NCBI RefSeq assembly: GCF_009708005.2
Contig: NZ_CP052757.1
Location: 2,232,001 to 2,296,000 of the forward strand
DNA length: 64,000 nt
Direction: 5' to 3'
From: Cellulosimicrobium protaetiae
GTDB taxonomy: Bacteria; Actinomycetota; Actinomycetes; Actinomycetales; Cellulomonadaceae
This document shows, piece by piece, positions 37,207 through 46,399 of this stretch (position 1 is the stretch's first letter; every line of letters begins with the position of its first letter). A program made the position numbers and the translations under genes. The notes beneath the pieces were generated by a model that ran no database searches, was not told the origin of the DNA, and worked only from the letters and a program-made list of their open reading frames with translations.

Positions 37207-39918
37207 TCAGCGGTCTAGCCTCGCGGGCTCCTCGCGCACGACGTCGGTCGGCGCCTTGTCGCGCCGCCACCCCTTCCACACGGGGTGCCGCAGCTTGCCG
37301 AACGGGATGTCGTCCGCCTCGCCCTCGCCCGGCCCCGTCCACTCGGCGTAGACCACCTCGGCGACCCGGCGTGGGGAGACCCAGCGCGCGTCGCGCGCGT
37401 CCTCGCGCGGGACACCCGTCGCGGGCGGCGTCGTGCGCTCGATCCGGCCGAGCTCGGCGACGAGGTCGCGCCGCTCGGCGTCCGTGAAGCCCGACCCGAC
37501 GCGCCCCACGTACACCAGCCGGTCGCCGTCGGGCACGGCGAGCAGGAGAGAGCCCATCAGGTGCGTGCGGTCGCCGTGCCCCGGGCGCCACCCGACGACG
37601 ACGACCTCCTGCGACTGTGCGTGCTTGAGCTTGAGCCAGAGCGCCGACCTGCGGCCCGACGAGTACGTGCCGTCGCGCCGCTTTGCGACCACACCCTCGA
37701 GCCCCAGCCGTTTCGACGTGTCCAAGGCGGCGTCGAGGTCGCCGTCGAACGCGGGAGGTACGTGGACCGGCGCGTGCGCGTCGCCCAGCACGTCCTCGAG
37801 GATCTCGCGCCGCTCGTCGTAGGGGCGCTTCGCGAGGGAGCGCCCCGCCGTCTCCAGGACGTCGAACACCATGAGGTCGACCGTGACCCGGCGCCGCGCG
37901 GCGGCGACGTCCGCCGGCTTGGCGATGTTCGCGCGCTGCTGGAGGCGCCGGAAGCTCGGCCGCCCCTGCGCGTCGAGCGCCACGATCTCGGCGTCCAGCA
38001 CGACCGGCAGCGCCTCGGCCGGGACCTGCTCGGCGAGCGCCTGCAGCTCCGGGTACGTCACCGTCATGTCCTTGCCCGAGCGGCTCACGAGCCGCACACG
38101 GCCCTCGGACACGTGCGCGAGCGCCCGGAACCCGTCCCACTTCATCTCGAAGGCCCAGTCGTCGCCGTCGTGCAGGTCGCCCGCCGACGCGGGCGACGCG
38201 AGCATGGGCCGCCAGTCCGTCCGAGCCGGCGCTGGCTCGTCGTGATCGTGGCCGGGCGACACCCCGCGGCGAGGCGACGACGAAGCGGGGGGTGGGGAGG
38301 AGGTGCCGGGTCGTGGCGGGCCTGGCGGGAGCGGCGAGGAACGAGCCGCGGATGGTAGACCCGGCGCCTCCTCCCCACCCCCCGCGCCCCGACCCCCGCC
38401 CTGGCCCTGACCCTGCGGTCTTCCGCCCGCCCGGCCCGGCTTCGGCGCCATGAGGTGGATGAGCCAGTTGTCCTCGTCGCGGCCGTCGCGGCCGCCCGTG
38501 TGGATGAGGGCGAGCCGGCGCGTGCCGTGCTGCTCGCCGTGGAGGGTGACGATGACCTCCTTGCCGTCGCGCCACTTCTCCAGCTCGTACGTGCCGGCGT
38601 CCCAGATGGTCACCTCGCCCGCGCCGTACTCGCCCCGCGGGATCGTGCCCTCGAACGCCCCGTAGGCGAGCGGGTGGTCCTCGGTCTGCACGGCGAGGTG
38701 GTTCTTCTTCGGGTCGGTGGGCTCGCCGCGGGGGAGCGCCCAGCTCACGAGGACGCCGTCGTGCTCGAGCCGGAAGTCCCAGTGCAGGCGTCGGGCGTGG
38801 TGCTCCTGGATGACGAAGCTGTTGCCCTCGCTCGCCGGTGGCGCCTCGTCGGGCACGGGCTCGGGCGTGCGCCGGGCGTCGCGCATGGAGCGGTAGCGGT
38901 GCAGGCGGTCGGGCCGCTCGTCGTCGCTCCCCGTCCCGGTGCCCTCCGCGCCGTCGCTGCCCGACGTCGCGGCGCCCTTGCGCTCGAACGTCGCCATGCG
39001 CTCGGGCGTGGGCTCGAGCGCGGAGAGGTGGCCCAGCGTGAGCGCCGCGAGCGGGTCGCCGATGGTCCGCACGCGCTCGACGACCTCGTCGGCGTCGAGG
39101 TGGCTCAGGTCCGGGTCGTCGAGCTCCTCCCACGTGCGGGGCGCGGCGACGGTCGGGTGCTCGCGCCCGCGCAGCGAGTACGGGGCGATGGTCGTCTTGT
39201 TGCCGTTGTTCTGGCTCCAGTCGACGAGCACCTTGCCGCCGCGCAGCGACTTCTTCATGTCGCTCACGACGAGGTCGGGGTGCTCGGCCTCGAGGTAGCG
39301 CGCGAGCTCGTGCGCGACGGCGGACACGGCTGCGGCGTCCTGCTTGCCGTCGAGCGCGGCGTACAGGTGGATCCCCTTCGAGCCGCTCGTCACGGGCAGG
39401 GGTTCGAGGCCCATGCCCTGGAGGATCCGGCGGGCCAGGCGCGCGACCTCGGCGCACTCGGGCAGCCCGGCGCCCGGGCCGGGGTCGAGGTCGAGCACGA
39501 GCCGGTCGGGGTTCAGGTGGACGCCCGTGCGGCCGAACTGCCACTGCGGCACGTGCAGCTCGAGCGACGCCGTCTGGCCGAGCCACGTGAGCGTGGCCAG
39601 GTCGTTGACGAGCACGTAGTCGTTCGCGCTGCTCTTGTGCTGGATGCGGCGCGTACGCACCCACGACGGCACGCCCTGCCCGGCGTTCTTCTGGAAGAAC
39701 ACCTGCCCGTCGACCCCGTCCGGCCAGCGCTTGCGGGTCGCGGGGCGGTTGGCGCAGTGGGGGAGCATCACGTCGGCAACGGCGGCGAGGTACGCGAGGA
39801 CGTCCGCCTTGGTCGTCCCCGTGGCGGGGTACAGGACCTTGTCGAGGTTCGTGAGCCGCAGCCGGTGGCCACCGACGCTCACCGTCTCGCCCGCGCTGCG
39901 GCTCGATGAGGTGGCCAT
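37207..39918 (-). CDS. ligD: Multifunctional DNA ligase D (polymerase, phosphoesterase, ligase)
   Basis: 903 residues from ATG 39918. Domain order: primase/polymerase (about 15-310, HLNPDRLVLDLDPGPGAG, SGSKGIHLYAAL and DWSQNNGNKTTIAPYS); 3'-phosphoesterase (about 345-490, HHARRLHWDFRLEHDG and PRGEYGAGEVTIWDAG); ATP-dependent ligase (about 560-890, nucleophile Lys593 in EMKWDGFRAL). All active sites are present, so this is a complete non-homologous end-joining LigD. The Pro/Gly/Ser linker at residues about 512-545 is encoded by hairpin copy B. Its partner Ku is encoded 5 kb away at 45218. Confidence 0.95.
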   Translation of the reverse strand: MATSSSRSAGETVSVGGHRLRLTNLDKVLYPATGTTKADVLAYLAAVADVMLPHCANRPATRKRWPDGVDGQVFFQKNAGQGVPSWVRTRRIQHKSSANDYVLVNDLATLTWLGQTASLELHVPQWQFGRTGVHLNPDRLVLDLDPGPGAGLPECAEVARLARRILQGMGLEPLPVTSGSKGIHLYAALDGKQDAAAVSAVAHELARYLEAEHPDLVVSDMKKSLRGGKVLVDWSQNNGNKTTIAPYSLRGREHPTVAAPRTWEELDDPDLSHLDADEVVERVRTIGDPLAALTLGHLSALEPTPERMATFERKGAATSGSDGAEGTGTGSDDERPDRLHRYRSMRDARRTPEPVPDEAPPASEGNSFVIQEHHARRLHWDFRLEHDGVLVSWALPRGEPTDPKKNHLAVQTEDHPLAYGAFEGTIPRGEYGAGEVTIWDAGTYELEKWRDGKEVIVTLHGEQHGTRRLALIHTGGRDGRDEDNWLIHLMAPKPGRAGGRPQGQGQGGGRGAGGGEEAPGLPSAARSSPLPPGPPRPGTSSPPPASSSPRRGVSPGHDHDEPAPARTDWRPMLASPASAGDLHDGDDWAFEMKWDGFRALAHVSEGRVRLVSRSGKDMTVTYPELQALAEQVPAEALPVVLDAEIVALDAQGRPSFRRLQQRANIAKPADVAAARRRVTVDLMVFDVLETAGRSLAKRPYDERREILEDVLGDAHAPVHVPPAFDGDLDAALDTSKRLGLEGVVAKRRDGTYSSGRRSALWLKLKHAQSQEVVVVGWRPGHGDRTHLMGSLLLAVPDGDRLVYVGRVGSGFTDAERRDLVAELGRIERTTPPATGVPREDARDARWVSPRRVAEVVYAEWTGPGEGEADDIPFGKLRHPVWKGWRRDKAPTDVVREEPARLDR
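38285..38385 (+). repeat. Palindromic hairpin element, copy B (inside ligD)
   Basis: 28-nt arms (38285-38312 and 38358-38385) pair at 27 of 28 positions, with G-T at the exception. They enclose 45 nt matching copy A except for two paired changes in the mini-hairpin: CGGC-GAGGAACGA-GCCG in place of CCGC...GCGG. It adds about 34 codons to the ligD linker without a stop or frameshift. The arms themselves differ from A and C but in a complementary way. Confidence 0.9.
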
Positions 39919-40099
39919 GGGCCCATCGTGGCGCGCACGGGACGGCGCCGCCCGCGGGGCGGGGCCGGACGCGGGACCAAGGGCCCTGTCCGCGGGCCGT
40001 CGCGGGAACTTCCCGGCGCCCCCGACCGTGCACACTGGAGGAGGCGGCCCGACCGGACCGGGAGGACCGCCGTGACGAAGCAGGACCGAGAGGAACACC

Positions 40100-40873
40100 G
40101 TGACGCACCTGACGACCGACGACGTCCCGCCGTCCGGGGAGATCCGTCCCCGGGTGCGCGAGTTCCGCCGGCTGATGATGACGTACAAGTTCGGCATCGA
40201 CGAGGTGATGACGAAGATCACCGTCCTGCGCGACGAGTTCCGGCACATCCACGACTACAACCCCATCGAGCACCTGGGCTCGCGCCTGAAGTCGATCGAC
40301 TCGATCTTCGCCAAGGCGCAGCGCAAGGGGATCCCGATCACCCCGGAGGGCGTGCGCGAGAACATGTTCGACGTCGCGGGCGTGCGCGTGACGTGCAGCT
40401 TCGTCTCCGACATCTACCGGGTGCGCGACATGCTCGTCGGCCAGCGCGACCTCACCGTGCTGGAGGAGCGCGACTACATCGCGCACCCCAAGGGCAACGG
40501 GTACAAGAGCCTGCACCTCATCGTGAAGGTGCCGGTCTTCCTCTCGGACCGGGTCGAGGACGTCGTCGTGGAGATCCAGCTCCGCACCATCGCGATGGAC
40601 TTCTGGGCGAGCCTCGAGCACAAGATCTACTACAAGTACCAGCGGGAGGTGCCCCAGCACCTCACCGACGCCCTCAAGCTCGCGGCCGACGTCGCGGCGA
40701 CGCTCGACACGACCATGGAGCGCATCCACGACGAGGTCCGCGAGCTGGACGGCGCGGCCGAGCCCGTCGAGACGACGGACGCGCTCGTGTCCCCGCGCGA
40801 GATGGTCGAGAGCTTCATGCGCACGGTGCAGGTCGCCGACGAGGCGTTCCACGATCGCCGCCGCGACGGCTGA
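40100..40873 (+). CDS. Small alarmone synthetase (GTP pyrophosphokinase family)
   Basis: 257 residues from GTG 40100, with GAGAGG upstream. RelA/SpoT synthetase domain: FRHIHDYNPIEHLGSRLKS, FDVAGVRVTCSFVSDIYRV and HPKGNGYKSLHLIV, then VEIQLRTIAMDFWASLEHKI. The HD hydrolase, TGS and ACT regions of long Rel proteins are absent, so it is a YjbM/RelP-type small synthetase making (p)ppGpp from GTP or GDP and ATP. It should raise stress signalling without a ribosome. Its divergent neighbour is ligD. Confidence 0.93.
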   Translation: MTHLTTDDVPPSGEIRPRVREFRRLMMTYKFGIDEVMTKITVLRDEFRHIHDYNPIEHLGSRLKSIDSIFAKAQRKGIPITPEGVRENMFDVAGVRVTCSFVSDIYRVRDMLVGQRDLTVLEERDYIAHPKGNGYKSLHLIVKVPVFLSDRVEDVVVEIQLRTIAMDFWASLEHKIYYKYQREVPQHLTDALKLAADVAATLDTTMERIHDEVRELDGAAEPVETTDALVSPREMVESFMRTVQVADEAFHDRRRDG

Positions 40874-40874
40874 C

Positions 40875-40902
40875 GCCGCTCACCCCACCGGGGGCGAGCG
40901 GC
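40875..40902. terminator. Terminator between alarmone synthetase and ABC permease
   Basis: GCCGCTC-A-CCCC and GGGG-C-GAGCGGC pair over 11 bp with one A-C mismatch around an ACCG loop. It lies between two convergent genes and starts 2 bp after the synthetase stop. Confidence 0.65.
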
Positions 40903-40924
40903 GACGGCCGGCGGCGGGGCGGGC

Positions 40925-41731
40925 TCAGGTCCAGCGGAACCAGCGCGCGGCGCCGACGGTGCCGACGACGACGGCGCCGCCGAGCGCGACGAGGTGCGCC
41001 GTGTCCAGGGGCCGTCCCGCCCACGCGTCGCCCAGGGACTGGACGGCCGCGCCGAACGGCAGCAGCTCCCCGGCCCGGGCGACGGGCTCCGGGAGGTTGG
41101 ACGGGTCGCCGAACATGCCGCCCGTCGCGCCGAACGCGAAGAACGCGACGAGACCGAGCGCGAGCGCGGCGTTGGGGGTCGGCGCGACGGCGGCCACCAG
41201 CATCCCGACCGCGTACGTCGCGGCCGACGCCAGGGCCAGCACGCCGAGCGCGACCCCCGGGGACGCGGGAAGCCGCGCGTCGAACGCCGCCGTCGCGACG
41301 ACGAGCGCGAGCGTGACGCCCCCGGCGGTCTGGGCGACGCTCACCACGACCTGCGCGACGAGCACCATGGCGGGCGACGCGGGCGTGACGGACAGGCGCT
41401 TGAGCACCCCGGACCGCCGGTAGTAGGCGAGGAAGCTCGGCATGTTGATGACGCCGATGATCCCGACGACGATCGCGAGCACGACCGGCACGACGAACAC
41501 GTCGAACGCGGTGCGGCCCCCCGACCCCGGGACCACGACCTCGGTCGCCTCGCTGACCCCGTACATGACGAGGATCAGCACGGGCATGCCGAACGGCATG
41601 ACGAGACCGGCGGTGTCGCGCACGACCATCCGGGCCTCGGCGCCGACGAGGGCGACCCACGCGCCCGGTCCGGGCCGGTGCGGGGTGCGCCGCCCGGACG
41701 GCGTCGTGACGGCGGGCGCGGTGGTGGTCAT
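40925..41731 (-). CDS. ABC-2 type permease
   Basis: 268 residues with six membrane helices, among them AGLVMPFGMPVLILVMYGV and FVVPVVLAIVVGIIGVINM. The coupling sequence YYRRSGVLKRLSVTPASP is typical of ABC-2 exporters (compare DrrB). It is coupled (ATGA) to the ATPase gene upstream. Together with the divergent histidine kinase and response regulator it repeats the module seen at 13.4-17.1 kb. Confidence 0.9.
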   Translation of the reverse strand: MTTTAPAVTTPSGRRTPHRPGPGAWVALVGAEARMVVRDTAGLVMPFGMPVLILVMYGVSEATEVVVPGSGGRTAFDVFVVPVVLAIVVGIIGVINMPSFLAYYRRSGVLKRLSVTPASPAMVLVAQVVVSVAQTAGGVTLALVVATAAFDARLPASPGVALGVLALASAATYAVGMLVAAVAPTPNAALALGLVAFFAFGATGGMFGDPSNLPEPVARAGELLPFGAAVQSLGDAWAGRPLDTAHLVALGGAVVVGTVGAARWFRWT

Positions 41732-42699
41732 GCGGCCTCCTCGGTCGGGACGGTCGTCGCGCGGGGATCGCCCGTCGGGACCTCGGTGAGCGGGCGTCCG
41801 GTCAGCGCGAGGAACGCGTCGTCGAGCGTCGCGCGCTCGAGCCGGGTCTCGGTCGCGACGACGCCTGCCCGCACGAGCGCGGTGCTCACCTCCTGGAGCA
41901 GGTCGCCGCGCCCGGTCACCACGACCTGCTCCCCGCGGACCGCCACCTCGTCCACGCCGGGGACCCGGTCCAGGAGGGCGGGCGGGAGCGGTTCCGCGAC
42001 GCGGAAGCGCACGCGCTGGTCCAGCCCGGCACCCGCGACGAGGCCCGCCGGGGTGTCGTGCGCGACGACACGACCGCTCTCGATGAGAGTCACGCGGTCG
42101 CACAGCCGCTCGACCTCCTCCATGAGGTGCGAGACGAGGAGCACGGTCGCGCCGCCGTCGCGCAGACTCTCGACCACCCGCCAGACCTGGCGGCGGGCCT
42201 GCGGGTCGAGGCCGGTCGTGAGCTCGTCGAGGATCACGACGCGCGGGTCCCCGACGAGCGCGAGGACGATCGCGACCCGCTGCTGCTGACCTCCCGAGAG
42301 CCGCTCGTAGCGCACGTCGCGCTGCTCCTCGAGCCCCAGCGTCGCGACCAGCTCGTCGGGGTCGCGGCCCGTGCCGTAGAACGTGCGGTAGAGGTGCGCG
42401 AGCTCGCGCACCGTCAGCGCGCCGTGCAGGAAGCCTGACTGGAGCTGCACCCCCAGCACCTGGCGCACCGCGGCACGGTCGGTGAACGGGTCGAGGCCGA
42501 GCACCTGCACGGTCCCCTCGTCGGGGCGGCGCACGCCCGCGACCATCTCGACCGTGGTCGTCTTGCCCGCCCCGTTCGGGCCGAGGATCCCCAGGACCTC
42601 GCCCTCGACGGCGACGAGGCTGACGTCGTCCACCGCCGTCGTCGTGCCGCCCCTGCGCCGGTAGCGCTTGGTGAGGTGCCGTGCGTCGACGGCGTCCAT
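41728..42699 (-). CDS. ABC transporter ATP-binding protein with altered Walker B
   Basis: 323 residues from ATG 42699. Walker A is GPNGAGKTT, the signature is LSGGQQQRVAIVLALVGD and the switch His is in VSHLMEE. Walker B reads VVILDELTTGLDP: the catalytic Glu is kept but the usual Pro is Leu. The DrrA-like C-terminal domain follows (about 225-315). The ATPase should work. It forms an exporter with the permease at 40925. Confidence 0.93.
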   Translation of the reverse strand: MDAVDARHLTKRYRRRGGTTTAVDDVSLVAVEGEVLGILGPNGAGKTTTVEMVAGVRRPDEGTVQVLGLDPFTDRAAVRQVLGVQLQSGFLHGALTVRELAHLYRTFYGTGRDPDELVATLGLEEQRDVRYERLSGGQQQRVAIVLALVGDPRVVILDELTTGLDPQARRQVWRVVESLRDGGATVLLVSHLMEEVERLCDRVTLIESGRVVAHDTPAGLVAGAGLDQRVRFRVAEPLPPALLDRVPGVDEVAVRGEQVVVTGRGDLLQEVSTALVRAGVVATETRLERATLDDAFLALTGRPLTEVPTGDPRATTVPTEEAA

Positions 42700-42871
42700 G
42701 TCGTCCTCCCTCGTCGTCGGTGCGTCCGTGCGACCGGTCGGGTCGGTCCCGCCCGGTCGCTCCGTCGACGCTAGGGACCACGGTGACCGTCGCGCGCGTG
42801 CCGGTCGTCACCGACGGTGCCCATGACTTCCGGCACGTCGCGCCCGGCCGGATGGTCCGTAGGGTGGAGGG

Positions 42872-44068
42872 ATGCGACGGACCGACCCGGAGGTGTGGGC
42901 GGGCATCGCGATGCTCGTCGTGGTCCTCGGCATCGGGGCGCTCGTCCTGATCGCCGCGGCCGGCTCCGTGACGGTGCCGCTCGGCGCGTGGCTCGGGGTG
43001 TTCGCCGCGTTCGTCCTGGTCACCGTGGGGATCGCCCTCGGGCCGGGGTTCGCGACACCCCGGGCGTACACCTTGCTCGGGGCGCAGGTCGTCCTCGTCG
43101 CGACGCTCGTGCTCACGGCCCCCGGCGCGGGCTGGCTCCCGATCCTGCTCGTCGTCGTCTCGGCGCTGAGCGTCTACGTCGCCCCCGTCCGCGTCGTGGC
43201 GGTCGTCGTCGCCGTGAACACCGTCGTCGCCGGGGCCGCCGTCGGCCTGCGCGGCTCCGTCACCGACGCCCTGCTCACGGCGACGATCTACCTGCTGCTC
43301 CAGGTCGCGAGCGTCGGCTCGACCCTCGCCCTCCAGCGCGAGCGGCGCATGCGCGAACAGCTCGCCGTTGCGCACGTCGAGCTGCGTGCCGCCGCCGTGC
43401 TGCGCGACGAGTCGACACGTTCCGACGAGCGCCTGCGGATCGCGCGCGAGCTGCACGACGTGCTCGGCCACCAGCTCACCGTGCTCGCGCTCGAGCTCGA
43501 GACGGCGAGCCACCACGACGGCGACCAGGCGCGAGAGCACGTGGTGCGGGCGAAGGGCGTCGCCCGGGAGCTGCTCGGCGACGTGCGCGCGACCGTGGGT
43601 GAGCTGCGGCGGCAGGCGCCGAGCCTGCAGGAGTCGCTCGGCTCGCTCGTCGAGCGCGTGACGGTGCCGCGCGTGCGTGTCGTGGTCGACGACGGCGTCA
43701 CGGTCGACGAGGAGCAGACGGTCGTGCTCGTGCGCGTCGTCCAGGAGGCGCTGACCAACGCGATCCGGCACGCGGAGGCGACCGTGCTCGACGTCGCCGT
43801 CACCGCCGAGGAGGGCAGGGTGCTGCTCGTCGCGCAGGACGACGGGTGGGGCGCGGCCCGCGTGGAGCCGGGGAACGGGCTGCGGGGGATCGAGGAGCGC
43901 GTCCGGGCCGCGGGCGGGACGGTCCGCCTCGACGGGCGGAGCGGGTTCCGAGTCGAGGTCGAGCTCGCGCTGGAACACCGGGCCGTCCTCGGCGCGGACC
44001 GTGCCGGGGGCGCCCGGGTGCTCCCGCGCGGCCCCGGTCCCGTCGGCACGACCACGGCCGACGCATGA
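42872..44068 (+). CDS. Sensor histidine kinase (HisKA_3 type)
   Basis: 398 residues. Five or six membrane helices fill residues 10-160 without a large external loop. HisKA_3 follows with the phospho-His in IARELHDVLGHQLTVLALELE, then HATPase_c with EALTNAIRHA (N box) and NGLRGIEERVRAAGG (G box). The lack of an external domain suggests intramembrane sensing, for example of antibiotics or cell-wall stress. It is coupled to the response regulator and divergent from the ABC exporter. Confidence 0.92.
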   Translation: MRRTDPEVWAGIAMLVVVLGIGALVLIAAAGSVTVPLGAWLGVFAAFVLVTVGIALGPGFATPRAYTLLGAQVVLVATLVLTAPGAGWLPILLVVVSALSVYVAPVRVVAVVVAVNTVVAGAAVGLRGSVTDALLTATIYLLLQVASVGSTLALQRERRMREQLAVAHVELRAAAVLRDESTRSDERLRIARELHDVLGHQLTVLALELETASHHDGDQAREHVVRAKGVARELLGDVRATVGELRRQAPSLQESLGSLVERVTVPRVRVVVDDGVTVDEEQTVVLVRVVQEALTNAIRHAEATVLDVAVTAEEGRVLLVAQDDGWGAARVEPGNGLRGIEERVRAAGGTVRLDGRSGFRVEVELALEHRAVLGADRAGGARVLPRGPGPVGTTTADA

Positions 44069-44733
44069 GCGGCACCCCGGTCCGTGTCGCCCTCGTGGAC
44101 GACCAGACCCTCGTGCGGCAGGGGATCCGCAGCCTCCTCGAGCTCGCGCCGGACGTCGAGGTCGTCGCCGAGGCGGAGGACGGGATGGCGGCGCTCGCGG
44201 CCGTGCGCGAGCACGCGCCGGACGTCGTGCTGCTCGACCTGCGCATGCCGCGCCACGACGGGATCTGGGCGCTCGAGGCCCTGCGCGAGAGCGGCGACGA
44301 CACCCCGGTGCTCGTGCTCACGACGTTCGACGACGACGCCCTCGTCCTGCGGGCCCTGCGGGCCGGCGCGCGCGGCTACCTCCTCAAGGACGTGACGCTC
44401 GAACAGCTCACCGGCGCCGTCCGGACGCTCGCCTCCGGCGGCACGCTCGTGCAGCCGTCGATCACGGACCGTCTGCTGCGCGCGGTCCGGGCGGGGGAGC
44501 CCCCGGCCGAGGAGGCGGACGACGGTCCCGTGGTCGTCCAGGACCTCACGGAGCGCGAGCTCGAGGTGCTCCGCCTCGTCGCGGCCGGGTACTCGAACCG
44601 CGAGATCGCGCACGCCCTCTTCCTGGCGGAGGGGACCGTGAAGAACCACGTGTCGACCGTGCTGCTCAAGCTCGGGGCGCGCGACCGCACGCGCGCCGTC
44701 CTGCGCGCGCTGCACCACGGTCTCCTCGGCTGA
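44065..44733 (+). CDS. NarL-type response regulator
   Basis: 222 residues from ATG 44065 (ATGA overlap with the kinase). The receiver has DDQ at the N-terminus, phospho-Asp in VVLLDLRMPRHDG, Thr in TTFDDD and Lys in LLKDVTLEQL. LuxR-type HTH is LTERELEVLRLVAAGYSNREIAHAL. The probable target is the divergent ABC exporter at 40925-42699, an arrangement like LiaRS or BceRS-like detoxification loci (inference). Confidence 0.93.
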   Translation: MSGTPVRVALVDDQTLVRQGIRSLLELAPDVEVVAEAEDGMAALAAVREHAPDVVLLDLRMPRHDGIWALEALRESGDDTPVLVLTTFDDDALVLRALRAGARGYLLKDVTLEQLTGAVRTLASGGTLVQPSITDRLLRAVRAGEPPAEEADDGPVVVQDLTERELEVLRLVAAGYSNREIAHALFLAEGTVKNHVSTVLLKLGARDRTRAVLRALHHGLLG

Positions 44734-44774
44734 CGCGTACACCGTCGCGCCCGGGCGCCCGGCACCGCCCGACG

Positions 44775-45077
44775 TCAGAGCAGCGTCTCGACGCCGATCC
44801 GCACCCGGTCGCCGACGTCGACGCCCTCGGCGCGGCGCACCGCCGCCTTGATGGGGACGACGAACGTCTTGCGCTGCGCGTCCGGGAACACCGACGTCGA
44901 CCAGCGCTGCGCCCCGAGCGTCACCTCGACCTTGACCGAGCCGAACCCCGCGGGCGGGAGCGGCAGCTCCGCGATCTCGTCGCTCACGTCCTCCGGCAGC
45001 GCGGCGAACACCCAGCTGTCGGTGCGCGCCTCCCACCGCCACAGCTCGGCCTCGAACTCGAACCTCGTCCCCGCCAC
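44775..45077 (-). CDS. DUF1905 domain protein
   Basis: 100 residues from GTG 45077. It matches DUF1905: FEAELWRWEARTDSWVFAALPED, GFGSVKVEVTLGAQRWSTSVF and YVVPIKAA-like KTFVVPIKAAVRRAEGV, ending with GDRVRIGVE. The fold is a small beta-barrel often fused to YdeI/OmpD-associated domains. The function is not known. Its position beside ku may be accidental. Confidence 0.82.
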   Translation of the reverse strand: MAGTRFEFEAELWRWEARTDSWVFAALPEDVSDEIAELPLPPAGFGSVKVEVTLGAQRWSTSVFPDAQRKTFVVPIKAAVRRAEGVDVGDRVRIGVETLL

Positions 45078-45217
45078 GAGACCATGGTGCCGCGGGCCAC
45101 CCACACGCGCGCCGTCGTCGTCCGGCGGGCCGCGGACGTCTCCCGGACGCCGCCCGGGCGCCGTCCTGCGAGCCGCCACCCCTCGCGGGCTCGCGGGCGG
45201 GGCGCCACCATGGACGG

Positions 45218-46249
45218 ATGAGGGCCATCTGGAAGGGCGCCGTCACGTTCGGCCTCGTCAACGTCCCCGTCAAGGTGTACTCCGCGACGGAGGACCACGA
45301 CGTGCCGCTGCACCAGGTGCACGACAAGGACGGCGGGCGCATCCGCTACCGGCGCGTGTGCGAGATCGACGGCGAGGTCGTGCCGTACGAGAACATCGAC
45401 AAGGCCTACGACGACGGCGAGAGCACGGTCGTGCTGACCAAGGAGGACTTCGCCGCGCTGCCCGCCGAGCGCAGCCGCGAGATCGAGGTCGTCGAGTTCG
45501 TGCCGAGCGAGCAGATCGACCCGCTGCTGCTCGACCGCAGCTACTACCTGGAGCCCGACTCTGCCTCGAACAAGGCGTACGTGCTCATGCGCCGCACGCT
45601 CGAGGAGACCGACCGCACGGCGATCGTGAAGTTCGCGCTGCGCCAGCGCACGCGGCTCGCCGCGATGCGCGTGCGCGACGACGTGCTGGTCCTCCAGACG
45701 CTGCTCTGGGCGGACGAGGTGCGCGAGGCCGCGTTCCCCTCGCTCGACGCCGAGGCGAAGGTGACCGACAAGGAGCTCGCCATGTCGGCGCAGCTCGTCG
45801 CGAGCTTCGAGGCCGACTTCACGCCCGAGGAGTACGAGGACGACTACCAGGCGCAGCTCCGCCAGCTCATCGAGGCCAAGATCGAGCAGGGCGACGCGCT
45901 CGACACCGCCGAGACGTTCGGTGAGCAGCCCGAGGAGGGCGAGGGCGCCGAGGTGATCGACCTCATGGAGGCGCTGCGCAAGTCCGTCGCGTCGTCGAAG
46001 AGCTCGCGGGCGGGCGGGTCGTCGGCGAAGGGCTCGGGTTCGACCGGCGGGTCGACGGCGAAGGGCGGGTCGGGCGGCAAGGCTGCGTCGTCGTCGGGCA
46101 AGGGCTCGACCGGCGCGCCGTCGAAGAGCGGCGGCAGGAAGGCGGAGGGCGCGAAGAAGCCCGCCGCGAAGAAGGGGGCGAGCCGCTCGACGTCCTCGAA
46201 GGAGAAGTCGACCGCGACGAAGACGACGCGGAAGAAGGAGTCGGCGTAG
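45218..46249 (+). CDS. ku: Ku protein of non-homologous end joining
   Basis: 343 residues. It starts RAIWKGAVTFGLVNVPVKVYSAT, the bacterial Ku hallmark, and contains HDKDGGRIRYRRVCEIDGEVV and IDPLLLDRSYYLEPD. The core ends about residue 265. The remaining 75 residues are Ser/Gly, then Lys-rich (KKPAAKKGASRS), an extended C-terminal tail that in other bacteria aids DNA binding. Ku binds double-strand ends as a homodimer and recruits LigD. ligD is 5.3 kb upstream on the other strand, so the pair is not an operon. Confidence 0.96.
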   Translation: MRAIWKGAVTFGLVNVPVKVYSATEDHDVPLHQVHDKDGGRIRYRRVCEIDGEVVPYENIDKAYDDGESTVVLTKEDFAALPAERSREIEVVEFVPSEQIDPLLLDRSYYLEPDSASNKAYVLMRRTLEETDRTAIVKFALRQRTRLAAMRVRDDVLVLQTLLWADEVREAAFPSLDAEAKVTDKELAMSAQLVASFEADFTPEEYEDDYQAQLRQLIEAKIEQGDALDTAETFGEQPEEGEGAEVIDLMEALRKSVASSKSSRAGGSSAKGSGSTGGSTAKGGSGGKAASSSGKGSTGAPSKSGGRKAEGAKKPAAKKGASRSTSSKEKSTATKTTRKKESA

Positions 46250-46399
46250 GCGCTGGTCGCAGCGACGCTCCGCCGGGCCGGGCCGGGTCGGCCGGACCGG
46301 CAGGCCGAGGCGGACGCGATGAGTTCCGTCCGCGGCGCCCGTCGGAACCCGTGGGCGGTCGCCCGACGGCCCGTACGACCTTGACGAACGGAGACGACG

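Noticed and set aside
44775-45077. DUF1905 gene as a member of the end-joining system
   Set aside because: It lies beside ku but on the opposite strand and convergent, with no known link between the family and DNA repair.
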